A stretch of 64,000 nucleotides of DNA from NCBI RefSeq assembly GCF_015461805.1, contig NZ_JACVZE010000002.1, positions 434,001 through 498,000 of the forward strand. Direction: 5' to 3'. The DNA comes from Pseudomonas pisciculturae. GTDB lineage: Bacteria > Pseudomonadota > Gammaproteobacteria > Pseudomonadales > Pseudomonadaceae. The translations under genes and the position numbers were made by a program. Of the stretch, positions 18,529 to 27,241 are shown in pieces. Numbering within the stretch: position 1 is the stretch's first letter; every line of letters starts with the position of its first letter. The notes beneath the pieces were generated by a model. It was not told the DNA's origin. It saw only the letters and a program-made list of their open reading frames with translations, and searched no databases.

Positions 18529-19671
18529 TCAGGCAGGTTGGGTTACTCCGAAAGCACCTTGGCGCAGCAACAGCACCACCAAACCCATCGCCCCCGCCGC
18601 CATCAAGAACGGCAGCGCATGCCCGCTGATCCACTGGCTACCCGCCCCCGCCACCAAAGGCCCGATCAAGCAACCAATCCCCCACAATTGCGCCACATGG
18701 GCATTCGCCCGCACCAGCGCATCATCGCGATAACGCTCGCCGATCAAAATCAACGACAACGTAAACAAGCCACCGGCACTGGCACCGAACAGCACCCAAA
18801 TCGGCCAGATCAGCAGGGTATGCAATGTCAGCGGAATCGCCAGACTGGACGCCAACAACAGCACAGCACACGCCAGAAACAACGTGCGTCGGGGCAGGTA
18901 GTCGGCCAAGGCGCCAATGGGCAATTGCAACAGTGCATCACCCACCACCACCGTACTGACCATGGCCAAGGCGATCTCAGCAGTGAAACCTTGCTGCAGG
19001 CAATACACCGGCAGCAGCGTCAGAATCATCGCTTCAAACGCGGCGAACAAAGCCACTGCCCACGCAATTGCCGGCAAGCTCAAGCAGAAGCGCCACAACG
19101 CGGCGAAGGTCACGCTGAAGGATTCGGCGGTTGGCGCACCGGAGCGTCCCAGCAACAGGAAAGGTGCAACCACCAGCAGCCCGACGCCGACCCAAAAACC
19201 ATAGTCATGGTCGGTGCCGATCAAGCCCAGCAACAACGGCCCAGACAGCTGGCTCAGGGCATAACTGCAGCCATACAGCGCCACCAGTCGACCACGCCAT
19301 TGCTCCACCACCAGTTGGTTGATCCAGCTTTCACCGAGGATAAACACAATGGTCAGGATCACCCCGATCATCAGCCGCAGCACCAGCCATACCGGGTAGC
19401 TGGGCAAAATCGCCAACAAGCCGATAGACACCGCACCCGCCCACAAACACAGGCGCATCAGGTTGGCAGTGCCCAGCCACGAGGCCATGCGACTGGACAC
19501 CTTGGCCCCCAGCAACACGCCGAAGGCTGGCATGGCGGCCATTACGCCAATGGCAAAACTGCCATAGCCCCAGCCTTCAAGGCGCAGGGATACCAGCGGC
19601 ATGCTCACGCCCAGGGCCAGGCCGACGCTGAGCACCGAGGCCAGCACGGCGAAATAAGTCGCCCAACGCAT
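18529..19671 (-). CDS. MFS transporter
   Basis: A 380-residue inner-membrane transporter with about twelve hydrophobic segments. It begins MRWATYFAVLASVLSVGLAL and resembles the YcaD/sugar-phosphate-less MFS branch (short protein, SLRLEGWGYGSFAIGVM early, GALADYLPRR in the middle loop). I chose ATG 19671 over the frame start at 19704 because CAGGAG lies 9 bases upstream of it. It lies upstream of kauB in polarity but is separated from it by a composite REPIN. In P. aeruginosa a transporter gene also sits beside kauB, so a role in amine or amino acid uptake is possible but unproven. Confidence 0.85.
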   Translation of the reverse strand: MRWATYFAVLASVLSVGLALGVSMPLVSLRLEGWGYGSFAIGVMAAMPAFGVLLGAKVSSRMASWLGTANLMRLCLWAGAVSIGLLAILPSYPVWLVLRLMIGVILTIVFILGESWINQLVVEQWRGRLVALYGCSYALSQLSGPLLLGLIGTDHDYGFWVGVGLLVVAPFLLLGRSGAPTAESFSVTFAALWRFCLSLPAIAWAVALFAAFEAMILTLLPVYCLQQGFTAEIALAMVSTVVVGDALLQLPIGALADYLPRRTLFLACAVLLLASSLAIPLTLHTLLIWPIWVLFGASAGGLFTLSLILIGERYRDDALVRANAHVAQLWGIGCLIGPLVAGAGSQWISGHALPFLMAAGAMGLVVLLLRQGAFGVTQPA

Positions 19672-19715
19672 TTCCCACGCTCCTGTGGATAACTTTAAGA
19701 ACACACAAAACCAAG

Positions 19716-19833
19716 GTGGGAGGGGGCTTGTGTGGGAGCCGGGCTTGCCCGCGATGCATGCACCTCGGTGTGTCAGTCACACCGCGGCGATGCTATCGCA
19801 GGCAAGCCAGCTCCCACACAAGCCCCCTCCCAC
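19716..19833. repeat. Composite REPIN: one REP doublet nested inside another
   Basis: The outer arms GTGGGAGGGGGCTTG (19716-19730) and CAAGCCCCCTCCCAC (19819-19833) are perfect 15-base complements of the common subtype. Between them, with no spare bases, sits a complete second REPIN of a different subtype (19731-19818), starting TGTGGGAGCCGGGCTTGCC and ending GCTCCCACA. The inner copy has replaced or split the loop part of the outer copy. Confidence 0.88.
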
Positions 19834-19853
19834 ATTTTGACCTGCGGTGTTAC

Positions 19854-21347
19854 TTACAGCTTGATCCAGGTCGATTTCAGCTCGGTGTACTTGTCGAACG
19901 CATGCAGCGACTTGTCGCGGCCATTGCCCGACTGCTTGAAGCCACCAAACGGCGCGGTCATGTCGCCACCGTCGTACTGGTTGACCCACACGCTACCGGC
20001 GCGTAGGGCCTTGGCAGTCAGGTGCGCCTTGGAGATATCCGCCGTCCACACCGCTGCGGCCAAGCCGTAGATGGTGTCGTTGGCGATAGCGATGGCTTCT
20101 TCGGCGCTGTCGAAGGCGATCACCGACAAGACAGGGCCAAAAATCTCTTCCTGGGCGATCTTCATGGCGTTGGTCACGCCGTCGAAAATCGTCGGCTCAA
20201 CGTAGGTACCGCCGGTTTCTTCCAGCGTGCGCTTGCCGCCCGCCACCAACTTGGCGCCGCCTGCGTGACCGGCTTCGATGTAGGACAGCACCGTGTTCAT
20301 TTGCTGGGTGTCCACCAATGCACCGACGTTGGTGGCCGGGTCCAGTGGGTTGCCTGGCTTCCAGCCCTTGAGGGCTTCGATCACCAACGGCAGGAATTTA
20401 TCCTTGATCGAGCGCTCCACCAGCAGACGCGAACCGGCGGTGCAAACTTCGCCCTGGTTGAAAGCAATTGCGCCGGCAGCGGACTCGGCAGCGGCTTGCA
20501 GGTCCGGCGCATCGGCAAACACGATGTTTGGGCTTTTGCCGCCAGCTTCCAGCCATACACGCTTCATGTTCGACTCGCCGGAGCGGATCAACAGCTGCTT
20601 GGCGATCTTGGTCGAACCGGTAAACACCAGGGTGTCGACGTCCATATGCAGCGCCAGCGCGTTGCCCACGGTATGGCCGTAGCCCGGCAGCACGTTGAAC
20701 ACGCCTTTTGGAATACCGGCTTCAACCGCCAGGGCAGCGATGCGGATGGCGGTCAGCGGGGATTTTTCGGACGGCTTGAGGATCACCGAGTTACCGGTCG
20801 ACAGCGCAGGCCCCAGCTTCCAGCAGGCCATCATCAGCGGGAAGTTCCACGGCACGATGGCCGCTACAACGCCGACGGGCTCGCGGGTTACCAAACCCAA
20901 CTGATCGTGCGGAGTCGCTGCGACTTCGTCGTAGATCTTGTCGATGGCCTCGCCACTCCAGCTCAAGGCATTGGCGGCACCGGCTACGTCAACATTGAGG
21001 GAATCGCTGATCGGCTTGCCCATGTCCAGGGTTTCGAGCAGCGCCAACTCTTCGGCATTGGCCTTGAGCAACGCGGCGAAACGGATCATGGCGGACTTGC
21101 GCTTGGCCGGCGCCAGGCGCGACCAGACACCGGAATTGAACGTGGCACGGGCGTTTTCCACGGCGCGCTGAGCGTCGGCGGCGTCGCAGCTGGCAACCTT
21201 GCCCAGCAAGCGGCCATCGACCGGGCTGATGCATTCGAAGGTGTCGCCGGAAGCCGCGGCGGTGTATTCGCCGTTGATGTAGGCGCGGCCTTCGACCTTC
21301 AGATCCTTGGCGCGTTGTTCCCAGTCGGCACGGGTCAGGGTGGTCAT
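19854..21347 (-). CDS. kauB: Aldehyde dehydrogenase KauB/PauC (polyamine and guanidinobutyraldehyde catabolism)
   Basis: A 497-residue NAD(P)-dependent aldehyde dehydrogenase. Catalytic residues are in place: N168 (PWNFP), E267 (LEAGGKSP) and C302 (GEVCTAG). Cofactor loop: FTGSTKIAK. It matches KauB/PauC (PA5312), which oxidises 4-guanidinobutyraldehyde and gamma-glutamyl-aminobutyraldehyde, the step after PauB-type oxidases such as the one at 13665. The start ATG 21347 has a strong GAGGAGG site. It is divergent from the small cupin gene. A candidate operator lies in the 228-base spacer. Confidence 0.93.
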   Translation of the reverse strand: MTTLTRADWEQRAKDLKVEGRAYINGEYTAAASGDTFECISPVDGRLLGKVASCDAADAQRAVENARATFNSGVWSRLAPAKRKSAMIRFAALLKANAEELALLETLDMGKPISDSLNVDVAGAANALSWSGEAIDKIYDEVAATPHDQLGLVTREPVGVVAAIVPWNFPLMMACWKLGPALSTGNSVILKPSEKSPLTAIRIAALAVEAGIPKGVFNVLPGYGHTVGNALALHMDVDTLVFTGSTKIAKQLLIRSGESNMKRVWLEAGGKSPNIVFADAPDLQAAAESAAGAIAFNQGEVCTAGSRLLVERSIKDKFLPLVIEALKGWKPGNPLDPATNVGALVDTQQMNTVLSYIEAGHAGGAKLVAGGKRTLEETGGTYVEPTIFDGVTNAMKIAQEEIFGPVLSVIAFDSAEEAIAIANDTIYGLAAAVWTADISKAHLTAKALRAGSVWVNQYDGGDMTAPFGGFKQSGNGRDKSLHAFDKYTELKSTWIKL

Positions 21348-21514
21348 GCGAGTGTCCTCCTCTTATTGAATACAAGGGCCAGGCGATGTCCCCCGGCAGC
21401 CTCAAAGAATACTTGCCCGGCCAGCCTGCTTCGGCTCAAGGCAGTTGCCACCCTAAACCAGCCGCTGGGGGTGTTTCAATATATTTGACATAACGCCGGC
21501 AAACGCCCTTGCGA

Positions 21515-21532
21515 TGTTCATTTTAATAAACA
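21515..21532. promoter_or_regulatory. Candidate operator palindrome between kauB and the cupin gene
   Basis: TGTTCATTTTAATAAACA is an AT-rich imperfect palindrome (14 of 18 positions symmetric). It lies 168 bases upstream of kauB and 44 bases upstream of the divergent cupin gene. A related palindrome precedes the pauR-like gene. Regulation by that protein is an inference. Confidence 0.4.
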
Positions 21533-21575
21533 TAGACTTTGGGCACTCCAACCCCAGGCCAGACGGGACACGCAC

Positions 21576-21938
21576 ATGAGCATCCAGGACATCGTCGACT
21601 TCAGCCAAACCAACACCGCCCCCGAGCGCTACCGCCCCGCGGCGGAAAAAATCCTCAAGGGCGACCCGGAGCAAACGATCTACAACCACTACAACAGCCC
21701 GTGCGGCCAAATGAGCGCCGGGGTGTGGGAAGGTGAAGTCGGGCACTGGAAGGTCAACTACACCGAACACGAGTACTGCGAGATTGTGCAGGGTGTTTCT
21801 GTGCTGCGCGATGTTGAGGGCAACGCCAAGACCTTGCGTGCTGGCGATCGCTTCGTCATCCCCGCCGGCTTCAGTGGCACCTGGGAAGTGCTGGAGCCGT
21901 GCCGCAAGATCTATGTGGTGTTCGAACAGAAGGCCTGA
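21576..21938 (+). CDS. Small cupin protein (DUF861/EutQ-like)
   Basis: A single cupin domain of 120 residues (YCEIVQGVSVLRD, then AGDRFVIPAGFSGTWEV), of the type now called cupin_3 and often annotated as ethanolamine-utilisation-like. It begins MSIQDIVDFSQTNTAPERYRP. It is divergent from kauB and shares its regulatory spacer, so it may belong to amine catabolism. No enzymatic residues can be assigned with confidence. It ends at a bidirectional terminator facing rpmG. Confidence 0.85.
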   Translation: MSIQDIVDFSQTNTAPERYRPAAEKILKGDPEQTIYNHYNSPCGQMSAGVWEGEVGHWKVNYTEHEYCEIVQGVSVLRDVEGNAKTLRAGDRFVIPAGFSGTWEVLEPCRKIYVVFEQKA

Positions 21939-21953
21939 TCAGCAAATCACAGG

Positions 21954-21991
21954 CAAAAAAAAGCCCGACTCGTGAGAGACGGGCTTTTTTT
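21954..21991. terminator. Bidirectional intrinsic terminator between the cupin gene and rpmG
   Basis: An AGCCCG/CGGGCT stem with an inner CTC/GAG extension is flanked by eight A on the left and seven T on the right. It serves the rightward cupin gene and the leftward rpmBG operon. Confidence 0.9.
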
Positions 21992-22009
21992 CACAAGGAG
22001 GAAAATCAA

Positions 22010-22165
22010 TTACTTGATTTTGCCTTCTTTGTAGATCACGTGCTTGCGAACGCGCGGGTCGAACATTTTCTTTTCGAGCTTGTCCGGGGTAGTACGCTTG
22101 TTCTTGTCGGTAGTGTAGAAGTGACCAGTACCGGCGCTAGAGATCATTCGAATCAATTCACGCAT
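22010..22165 (-). CDS. rpmG: 50S ribosomal protein L33
   Basis: A 51-residue L33, [20 protein letters not shown] to GKIK, with the family's KNKRT and [15 protein letters not shown] stretches. It lacks the paired cysteines of zinc-binding (C+) L33, so it is the zinc-independent form. A strong AAGGAG site lies 7 bases before ATG 22165. It lies 11 bases downstream of rpmB in the same operon. Confidence 0.97.
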   Translation of the reverse strand: MRELIRMISSAGTGHFYTTDKNKRTTPDKLEKKMFDPRVRKHVIYKEGKIK

Positions 22166-22176
22166 GATAGAGCTCC

Positions 22177-22410
22177 TTAGATCTTGCCAGCGGCACGGAT
22201 TTCGGCCAGCACGACAGTGATGCCACGCTTGTCGATGATGCGCATGCCTTTAGCAGATACACGCAGGCGAACAAAACGTTTCTCTTCTTCAACCCAGAAG
22301 CGGTGATGCTGCAGGTTCGGCAGGAAACGACGACGGGTTTTGTTATTTGCGTGGGAAATGTTATTCCCAGTCACCGGACCCTTACCGGTAACTTGACAGA
22401 CTCTCGACAT
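22177..22410 (-). CDS. rpmB: 50S ribosomal protein L28
   Basis: A 77-residue L28, starting [21 protein letters not shown] with the normal [11 protein letters not shown] and [15 protein letters not shown] stretches. It is first gene of the rpmB-rpmG operon. Its leader of about 140 bases contains a strong hairpin close to the start. Confidence 0.98.
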   Translation of the reverse strand: MSRVCQVTGKGPVTGNNISHANNKTRRRFLPNLQHHRFWVEEEKRFVRLRVSAKGMRIIDKRGITVVLAEIRAAGKI

Positions 22411-22868
22411 GCCTCAGCCCTCTAAAACCACATGCCCAACCCGGCATGGGTTGGCCGCTTAATCTCTCAGTCATTTGGCGCCAGGCGCCGCGTTTCTTTA
22501 GGGTCTTACCGGCTACACCTACAAGCGAAGGAACCGGGCCCCTAGAAAAGAGCGCTGCTTTATACCAGAAAGACCCCAGTGCAACAACAGCCCGTGTGTT
22601 TTTACCGCAGTAAATCTCGGCAAAACACGTCTGAGCCGTTGCCAGGAGGGGCCGCTGTAACAGCTGACCGCTCGTCGCACAGAATGATTTTCAGCGCCCG
22701 CACACACCGTGAAGTGCTTGGTGAAACGCGCTGAGGCGCCATCAAAACAGCATTTGAGGCAAAAGCACAGGCAAAAATGGGCTAGTCATTTATCAATCTG
22801 AGCACTACGGTAGGACTTTTCCAGACTGCACTCGCAGATGGGCCTTCGATCTGCAAAGGAAACCGAAC
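22411..22868. other. 458-base divergent spacer: rpmBG leader and promoter, then upstream region of the peptide-binding protein gene
   Basis: The left third is the rpmB leader, with a CCAACCC/GGGTTGG hairpin (22436-22454) and a GGCGCC direct or inverted pair near 22476-22489. A plausible rpmBG promoter sits at 22559-22587. The right part leads to the peptide-binding gene, whose ribosome site is AAAGGAAA. I see no small ORF, RNA gene or REP element here. Confidence 0.6.
22559..22587 (-). promoter_or_regulatory. Predicted sigma70-type promoter of rpmBG
   Basis: On the minus strand TTGTTG (complement of 22582-22587) and TATAAA (complement of 22559-22564) are separated by 17 bases. It lies about 150 bases upstream of rpmB. 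Confidence 0.5.
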
Positions 22869-24461
22869 ATGCGCCTCGCTGCCCTACCGCTGTTGCTCGC
22901 CCCTTTATTTGTCGCGCCGCTGGCCTCTGCCGCCACCAACCTGAGCGTCTGCACCGAGGCCAGCCCCGAAGGGTTCGATGTGGTGCAATACAACTCGCTG
23001 ACCACCACCAACGCTTCGGCCGATGTGCTGATGAACCGCTTGGTGGAGTACGACGCAGCCAGCGCCAAACTGGTGCCAAGCCTGGCGGACAGCTGGGAGG
23101 TTTCGCCGGACGGCCTGACCTACACCTTCAAGCTGCACCCGGATGTGAAATTCCATCGCACCGACTATTTCACCCCAAGCCGCAGCCTGACCGCCGAAGA
23201 TGTACGCTTCAGCTTCGAACGCATGCTCGACCCGGCCAACCCGTGGCACAAGATCGCCCAGAGCGGTTTCCCCCACGCTCAGTCCCTACAATTGCCGACA
23301 CTGGTCAAGAAGATCGACGCCCTCGACCCGCTGACCGTGCGTTTCACCCTGGATCACGCCGACTCCACCTTCCTGGCCGCCCTGAGCATGGGCTTTGCGT
23401 CGATCTACCCGGCCGAATACGCTGACAAACTGCTCAAGGCCGGCACGCCCGAGAAGCTCAACAGCCAACCCATCGGCACCGGGCCGTTCGTTTTCGTGCG
23501 CTTCCAGAAAGACGCCGTGGTGCGCTACAAGGCCAACCCGGACTACTTCGCCGGTAAACCGGCTGTGGATAACTTGATCTTCGCCATCACGCCGGATGCC
23601 AACGTGCGCCTGCAGAAATTGCACCGCAATGAATGCCAGATCGCCCTGTCGCCCAAGCCTCTGGATGTGGGCGAAGCCGAAAAAGACGCGGCACTCAAGG
23701 TCGAGAAAACCGCCGCTTTCATGACCGCCTTCGTGGCGATTAACAGCCAGCATCCACCTCTGGACAAGCCCGAAGTACGCCAGGCGATCAACCTGGCGTT
23801 CGACAAGGCCAGCTACCTCAAGGCCGTGTTTGAAGGCACTGCCGAAGCCGCCAATGGCCCTTACCCGCCCAATACCTGGAGCTACGCCAAGGACTTGCCG
23901 GGTTATCCACAGGACCTGGCCAAAGCTAAAGCCCTGCTGGACCGCGCCGGGTTCAAGGAAGGCTTCAAGACCACGATTTGGACACGCCCCACCGGCAGCC
24001 TGCTGAACCCCAACCCCAACCTCGGCGCGCAATTGCTGCAAGCAGACTTGGCCAAAATCGGCATCCAGGCCGAGATCCGTGTGATCGAGTGGGGCGAGCT
24101 GATCCGCCGCGCCAAGGCCGGCGAGCACGACCTGCTGTTCATGGGCTGGGCCGGCGACAACGGCGACCCGGATAACTTCCTGACCCCGCAGTTCTCTTGC
24201 GCGGCGGTGAAGTCTGGCACCAACTTCGCCCGCTACTGCGACCCCGCTCTGGACAAGCTGATCAGTGCCGGCAAGACCACCAGCGAACAAGGGGTGCGCA
24301 GCAAGCTGTATCAACAGGCCCAGGCGCAGATCCAACAGCAGGCCTTGTGGCTGCCGCTGGCGCACCCGACGGCGTTCGCACTGGCCCGCAAGAATGTCGA
24401 GGGTTACCAGGTGAGCCCGTTCGGGCGCCAGGACTTCTCGAAGGTCAGCGTCAAGCCCTGA
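22869..24461 (+). CDS. ABC transporter peptide-binding protein (DppA-like)
   Basis: A 530-residue periplasmic solute-binding protein of family 5 (SBP_bac_5). A signal peptide of about 21 residues ends ASAAT. It has LADSWEVSPDGLTYTFKL and LTAEDVRFSFERM near the N-terminus and WAGDNGDPDNFL later, all typical of DppA-like dipeptide-binding proteins. No permease or ATPase genes adjoin it, so it probably feeds a transporter encoded elsewhere. The gene in this position in P. aeruginosa (PA5317) is likewise an orphan binding protein. An AAAGGAAA site precedes ATG 22869. It is convergent with radC. Confidence 0.93.
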   Translation: MRLAALPLLLAPLFVAPLASAATNLSVCTEASPEGFDVVQYNSLTTTNASADVLMNRLVEYDAASAKLVPSLADSWEVSPDGLTYTFKLHPDVKFHRTDYFTPSRSLTAEDVRFSFERMLDPANPWHKIAQSGFPHAQSLQLPTLVKKIDALDPLTVRFTLDHADSTFLAALSMGFASIYPAEYADKLLKAGTPEKLNSQPIGTGPFVFVRFQKDAVVRYKANPDYFAGKPAVDNLIFAITPDANVRLQKLHRNECQIALSPKPLDVGEAEKDAALKVEKTAAFMTAFVAINSQHPPLDKPEVRQAINLAFDKASYLKAVFEGTAEAANGPYPPNTWSYAKDLPGYPQDLAKAKALLDRAGFKEGFKTTIWTRPTGSLLNPNPNLGAQLLQADLAKIGIQAEIRVIEWGELIRRAKAGEHDLLFMGWAGDNGDPDNFLTPQFSCAAVKSGTNFARYCDPALDKLISAGKTTSEQGVRSKLYQQAQAQIQQQALWLPLAHPTAFALARKNVEGYQVSPFGRQDFSKVSVKP

Positions 24462-24468
24462 GCACCTG

Positions 24469-24489
24469 CCCCGCCCCATTGGGGCGGGG
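24469..24489. terminator. GC-rich hairpin between the peptide-binding gene and radC
   Basis: CCCCGCCCC/GGGGCGGGG with an ATT loop forms a perfect 9-base stem 7 bases after the binding-protein stop. It ends next to the radC stop codon. A proper T-tract is missing, so termination efficiency is doubtful. Confidence 0.5.
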
Positions 24490-25164
24490 TTACATCCACC
24501 CATATTCGGCCATCGATAACGGGTCACCATCGCCTACGATGATGTGGTCCAGCACCCGCACATCCACTACTTCCAGGGCTTTTTGCAGCACTTTGGTCAA
24601 CCGTCGATCAGCAGCGCTGGGCTCCACACTCCCGGAAGGATGGTTGTGGCACAGAATCAACGCCGCCGCGTTGTACGCCAAGGCGCGCTTGACCACTTGT
24701 CGGGGGTACACCACTGCACCGTCGATGGTGCCCTGGAACAAAGCCTCAAACCCCAACACCCGATGCTTGGAGTCGAGAAACAGGCAGCCGAATATCTCAT
24801 GGGGCTCATGCCGCAATAGCGCCTTGAGGTAATCACGCACGGCGACTGGGCTTTCCAGCACCGAATCAACACGCAAGCGCTCGGCCATATGGCGCCGAGA
24901 CATTTCCAGCACCGCCTGCAACTGGGCAAACTTTGCCGGGCCCAACCCCAGATGCTGGCTGAATACCGCCTCGCTGGCCTCCAGCAACGGCCGCAAACCA
25001 CCAAATTGCGCCAGCAGATGGCGCGCCAGGTCTACCGCGCTCCTGCCGGTAACCCCTGTACGCAGGAAGATCGCCAGCAGTTCGGCGTCGGACAGACTCG
25101 CCGCGCCCCACTCCAACAACTTTTCCCGTGGTCGCTCTGCCGCCGGCCAATCGCGAATACTCAT
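24490..25164 (-). CDS. radC: RadC-family JAB/MPN domain protein
   Basis: A 224-residue protein with an N-terminal helix-hairpin-helix-like region and a C-terminal JAB1/MPN metalloprotease-like domain carrying the HNHPSG motif followed by SAADRRLT. It was historically linked to DNA repair, but its function is unsettled. An in-frame extension upstream is rejected because [17 protein letters not shown] at 25164 is the conserved start and has GGGAGATG before it. It is divergent from coaBC, as in many proteobacteria. Confidence 0.95.
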   Translation of the reverse strand: MSIRDWPAAERPREKLLEWGAASLSDAELLAIFLRTGVTGRSAVDLARHLLAQFGGLRPLLEASEAVFSQHLGLGPAKFAQLQAVLEMSRRHMAERLRVDSVLESPVAVRDYLKALLRHEPHEIFGCLFLDSKHRVLGFEALFQGTIDGAVVYPRQVVKRALAYNAAALILCHNHPSGSVEPSAADRRLTKVLQKALEVVDVRVLDHIIVGDGDPLSMAEYGWM

Positions 25165-25307
25165 GCCATCTCCCTGTGTATGTGCGCCGCTGTGGCCTGG
25201 CAGACGCTGTGTTATCGTAGGCCCTCTTTTTTGCATGCGATTTCACCTGGGGAGGGGGCATCGCAGGCGTCACTGAACTGGCATCACTGAACTGGAAAGG
25301 CAAACCA

Positions 25308-26516
25308 ATGCAGCGTCTGTATCGGAAACGCATCGTTCTCGGCGTCGGCGGCGGCATTGCCGCCTACAAGAGCGCAGAACTGGTTCGCAGGCTCCTGGAC
25401 CAAGGCGCCGAAGTGCGCGTGGTCATGACCCGCGGCGGCAGTGAGTTCATCACGCCGCTGACCATGCAGGCCCTGTCCGGCCACCCGGTTCACCTGGACC
25501 TGCTGGACCCGGCGGCCGAAGCCGCCATGGGCCATATCGAGCTGGCCAAATGGGCCGACCTGGTATTGATCGCCCCGGCCACCGCCGACTTGATCGCCCG
25601 CCTCGCCCAAGGCATCGCCGATGACCTGCTGACCACCCTGGTACTGGCCACCGACGCCACCGTCGCCATCGCCCCGGCCATGAACCAGGCCATGTGGCGC
25701 GACCCGGCGACCCAGGCAAACACTCAACTGCTGCAAAGCCGTGGCCTCAAGGTGTTCGGCCCGGCATCCGGCAGCCAGGCCTGTGGCGACGTGGGCATGG
25801 GCCGCATGCTCGAAGCCACAGACCTGGCGCTGTGCGCCGCCGAGTGCTTCCAGCACCTGGCCCTCACCGGCAAACACGTGCTGATCACCGCCGGCCCGAC
25901 CCAGGAAAACATCGACCCGGTGCGCTACATCACCAACCATAGCTCAGGCAAAATGGGCTTTGCCCTGGCAGAAGCTGCGGTTGAGGCAGGCGCACGCGTC
26001 ACCTTGATCACCGGCCCGGTGCATTTGCCGACCCCGGATCGGGTCACGCGAATCGACGTAGTCAGCGCCCGCGACATGCTGGCGGCCTGCGAGGCGGCCA
26101 TTCCGTGCGACCTGTTTATCGCCTCGGCTGCGGTTGCGGATTACCGCCCCGAAGTCGTTGCCCCGCAAAAGCTCAAGAAAGACCCTACAAGCGGCGACGG
26201 CCTGCTCCTGCAAATGGTGCGCAACCCAGACATCCTGGCCACCATCGCCACCCGCCCGGACCGTCCGTTCAGCGTCGGCTTTGCCGCAGAGACCGAGCAC
26301 TTGCTGGACTACGCCGCACGCAAATTGAAAGACAAAAATCTCGACCTGATCGTTGCCAATGATGTCGCCAACCCGAGCATCGGCTTCAACAGCGAGGAAA
26401 ACGCCTGCAGCGTGATCGACCGCGAGCTGCACGCCACCCTTTTCGCCCAGACCAGCAAGGGCAAGATTGCCCGCCAACTGATCTCTTTTATCGCCCAACG
26501 GCTGAACCAGGTTTAA
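25308..26516 (+). CDS. coaBC: Bifunctional phosphopantothenoylcysteine decarboxylase/synthetase
   Basis: A 402-residue CoaBC (Dfp) enzyme of coenzyme A synthesis. The N-terminal flavodoxin-like CoaC decarboxylase carries the active-site histidine H76 ([19 protein letters not shown]), the PAMNQAMW motif and a substrate-flap cysteine in [11 protein letters not shown]. The C-terminal CoaB synthetase begins near residue 187 with [20 protein letters not shown] and keeps the KLKKD lysines. It is followed after 5 bases by dut, so the two are translationally close. Confidence 0.97.
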   Translation: MQRLYRKRIVLGVGGGIAAYKSAELVRRLLDQGAEVRVVMTRGGSEFITPLTMQALSGHPVHLDLLDPAAEAAMGHIELAKWADLVLIAPATADLIARLAQGIADDLLTTLVLATDATVAIAPAMNQAMWRDPATQANTQLLQSRGLKVFGPASGSQACGDVGMGRMLEATDLALCAAECFQHLALTGKHVLITAGPTQENIDPVRYITNHSSGKMGFALAEAAVEAGARVTLITGPVHLPTPDRVTRIDVVSARDMLAACEAAIPCDLFIASAAVADYRPEVVAPQKLKKDPTSGDGLLLQMVRNPDILATIATRPDRPFSVGFAAETEHLLDYAARKLKDKNLDLIVANDVANPSIGFNSEENACSVIDRELHATLFAQTSKGKIARQLISFIAQRLNQV

Positions 26517-26521
26517 TTTCA

Positions 26522-26977
26522 ATGCACGCTTTGCAAGCCAAGATCCTCGACCCCCGCATCGGCACCGATTTCCCACTGCCCGCCTACGCAACTCCTGGCT
26601 CTGCCGGCCTGGACCTGCGCGCCATGCTCAAGGAAGACACCGTCCTTGAACCGGGCCAGACCATCCTCATCCCAACCGGCTTGTCGATCTATGTGGGCGA
26701 CCCCGGCCTGGCGGCGCTGATCCTGCCGCGCTCGGGCCTGGGCCACAAACACGGCATCGTGCTGGGCAACCTGGTAGGCCTGATCGACTCGGACTACCAG
26801 GGCGAGCTGATGGTGTCGTGCTGGAACCGTGGCCAGACCGCCTTCAACATCGCCATCGGCGAGCGCATCGCCCAGCTTGTGCTGGTGCCCGTGGTGCAGG
26901 CGCACTTCGAGCTGGTCGAGCAATTTGATGAAACACAACGCGGCGCAGGCGGTTTTGGGCATTCCGGCAGTCACTGA
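26522..26977 (+). CDS. dut: dUTP diphosphatase
   Basis: A 151-residue trimeric dUTPase (dUTP to dUMP and diphosphate). Five motifs are visible: [43 protein letters not shown] and the C-terminal [10 protein letters not shown] arm. It lies 5 bases after coaBC with a weak ribosome site, suggesting coupling. It is followed by a GC-rich hairpin at 26991-27013 and then algC. Confidence 0.97.
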   Translation: MHALQAKILDPRIGTDFPLPAYATPGSAGLDLRAMLKEDTVLEPGQTILIPTGLSIYVGDPGLAALILPRSGLGHKHGIVLGNLVGLIDSDYQGELMVSCWNRGQTAFNIAIGERIAQLVLVPVVQAHFELVEQFDETQRGAGGFGHSGSH

Positions 26978-26990
26978 CTAAGCTGAATCA

Positions 26991-27013
26991 GGCCGGGCAC
27001 CCCAAGCCCGGCC
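26991..27013. other. GC-rich hairpin in the dut-algC spacer
   Basis: GGCCGGGC (26991-26998) pairs with GCCCGGCC (27006-27013) around a 7-base loop just after dut. No T-run follows, so it may pause or protect the transcript rather than terminate. The remaining spacer up to 27241 shows no recognised gene; a 66-codon frame there has no family features. Confidence 0.45.
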
Positions 27014-27241
27014 CGACGCCCCCGCAAGGCTTTCAGGATGAAGAATGCGCGCACTTAACCAGCGGGATTTCCCCTGTGAAATCAATGTATTACGCCGAAG
27101 ACAGCAGCGATCCACTGCTGCGATGGCACTTTTGCACTACGAACTCTGCGCTGAAAAAACCGTCATACCCTTCAGTTTGAGCCTGCCGGTCAGCCGCTTT
27201 ACGGCCAGCCTTGCCCCTTTCAGATGGAGTTTCCCCCCGCG

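Noticed and set aside
27045..27241. A 66-codon frame between dut and algC
   Set aside because: No ribosome site, no family resemblance; it overlaps the algC upstream region. Treated as non-coding.
26978..27241. AlgR-type boxes in front of algC
   Set aside because: I searched for CCGTTCGTC-like sites upstream of algC and saw none, so alginate-type regulation is not claimed here.
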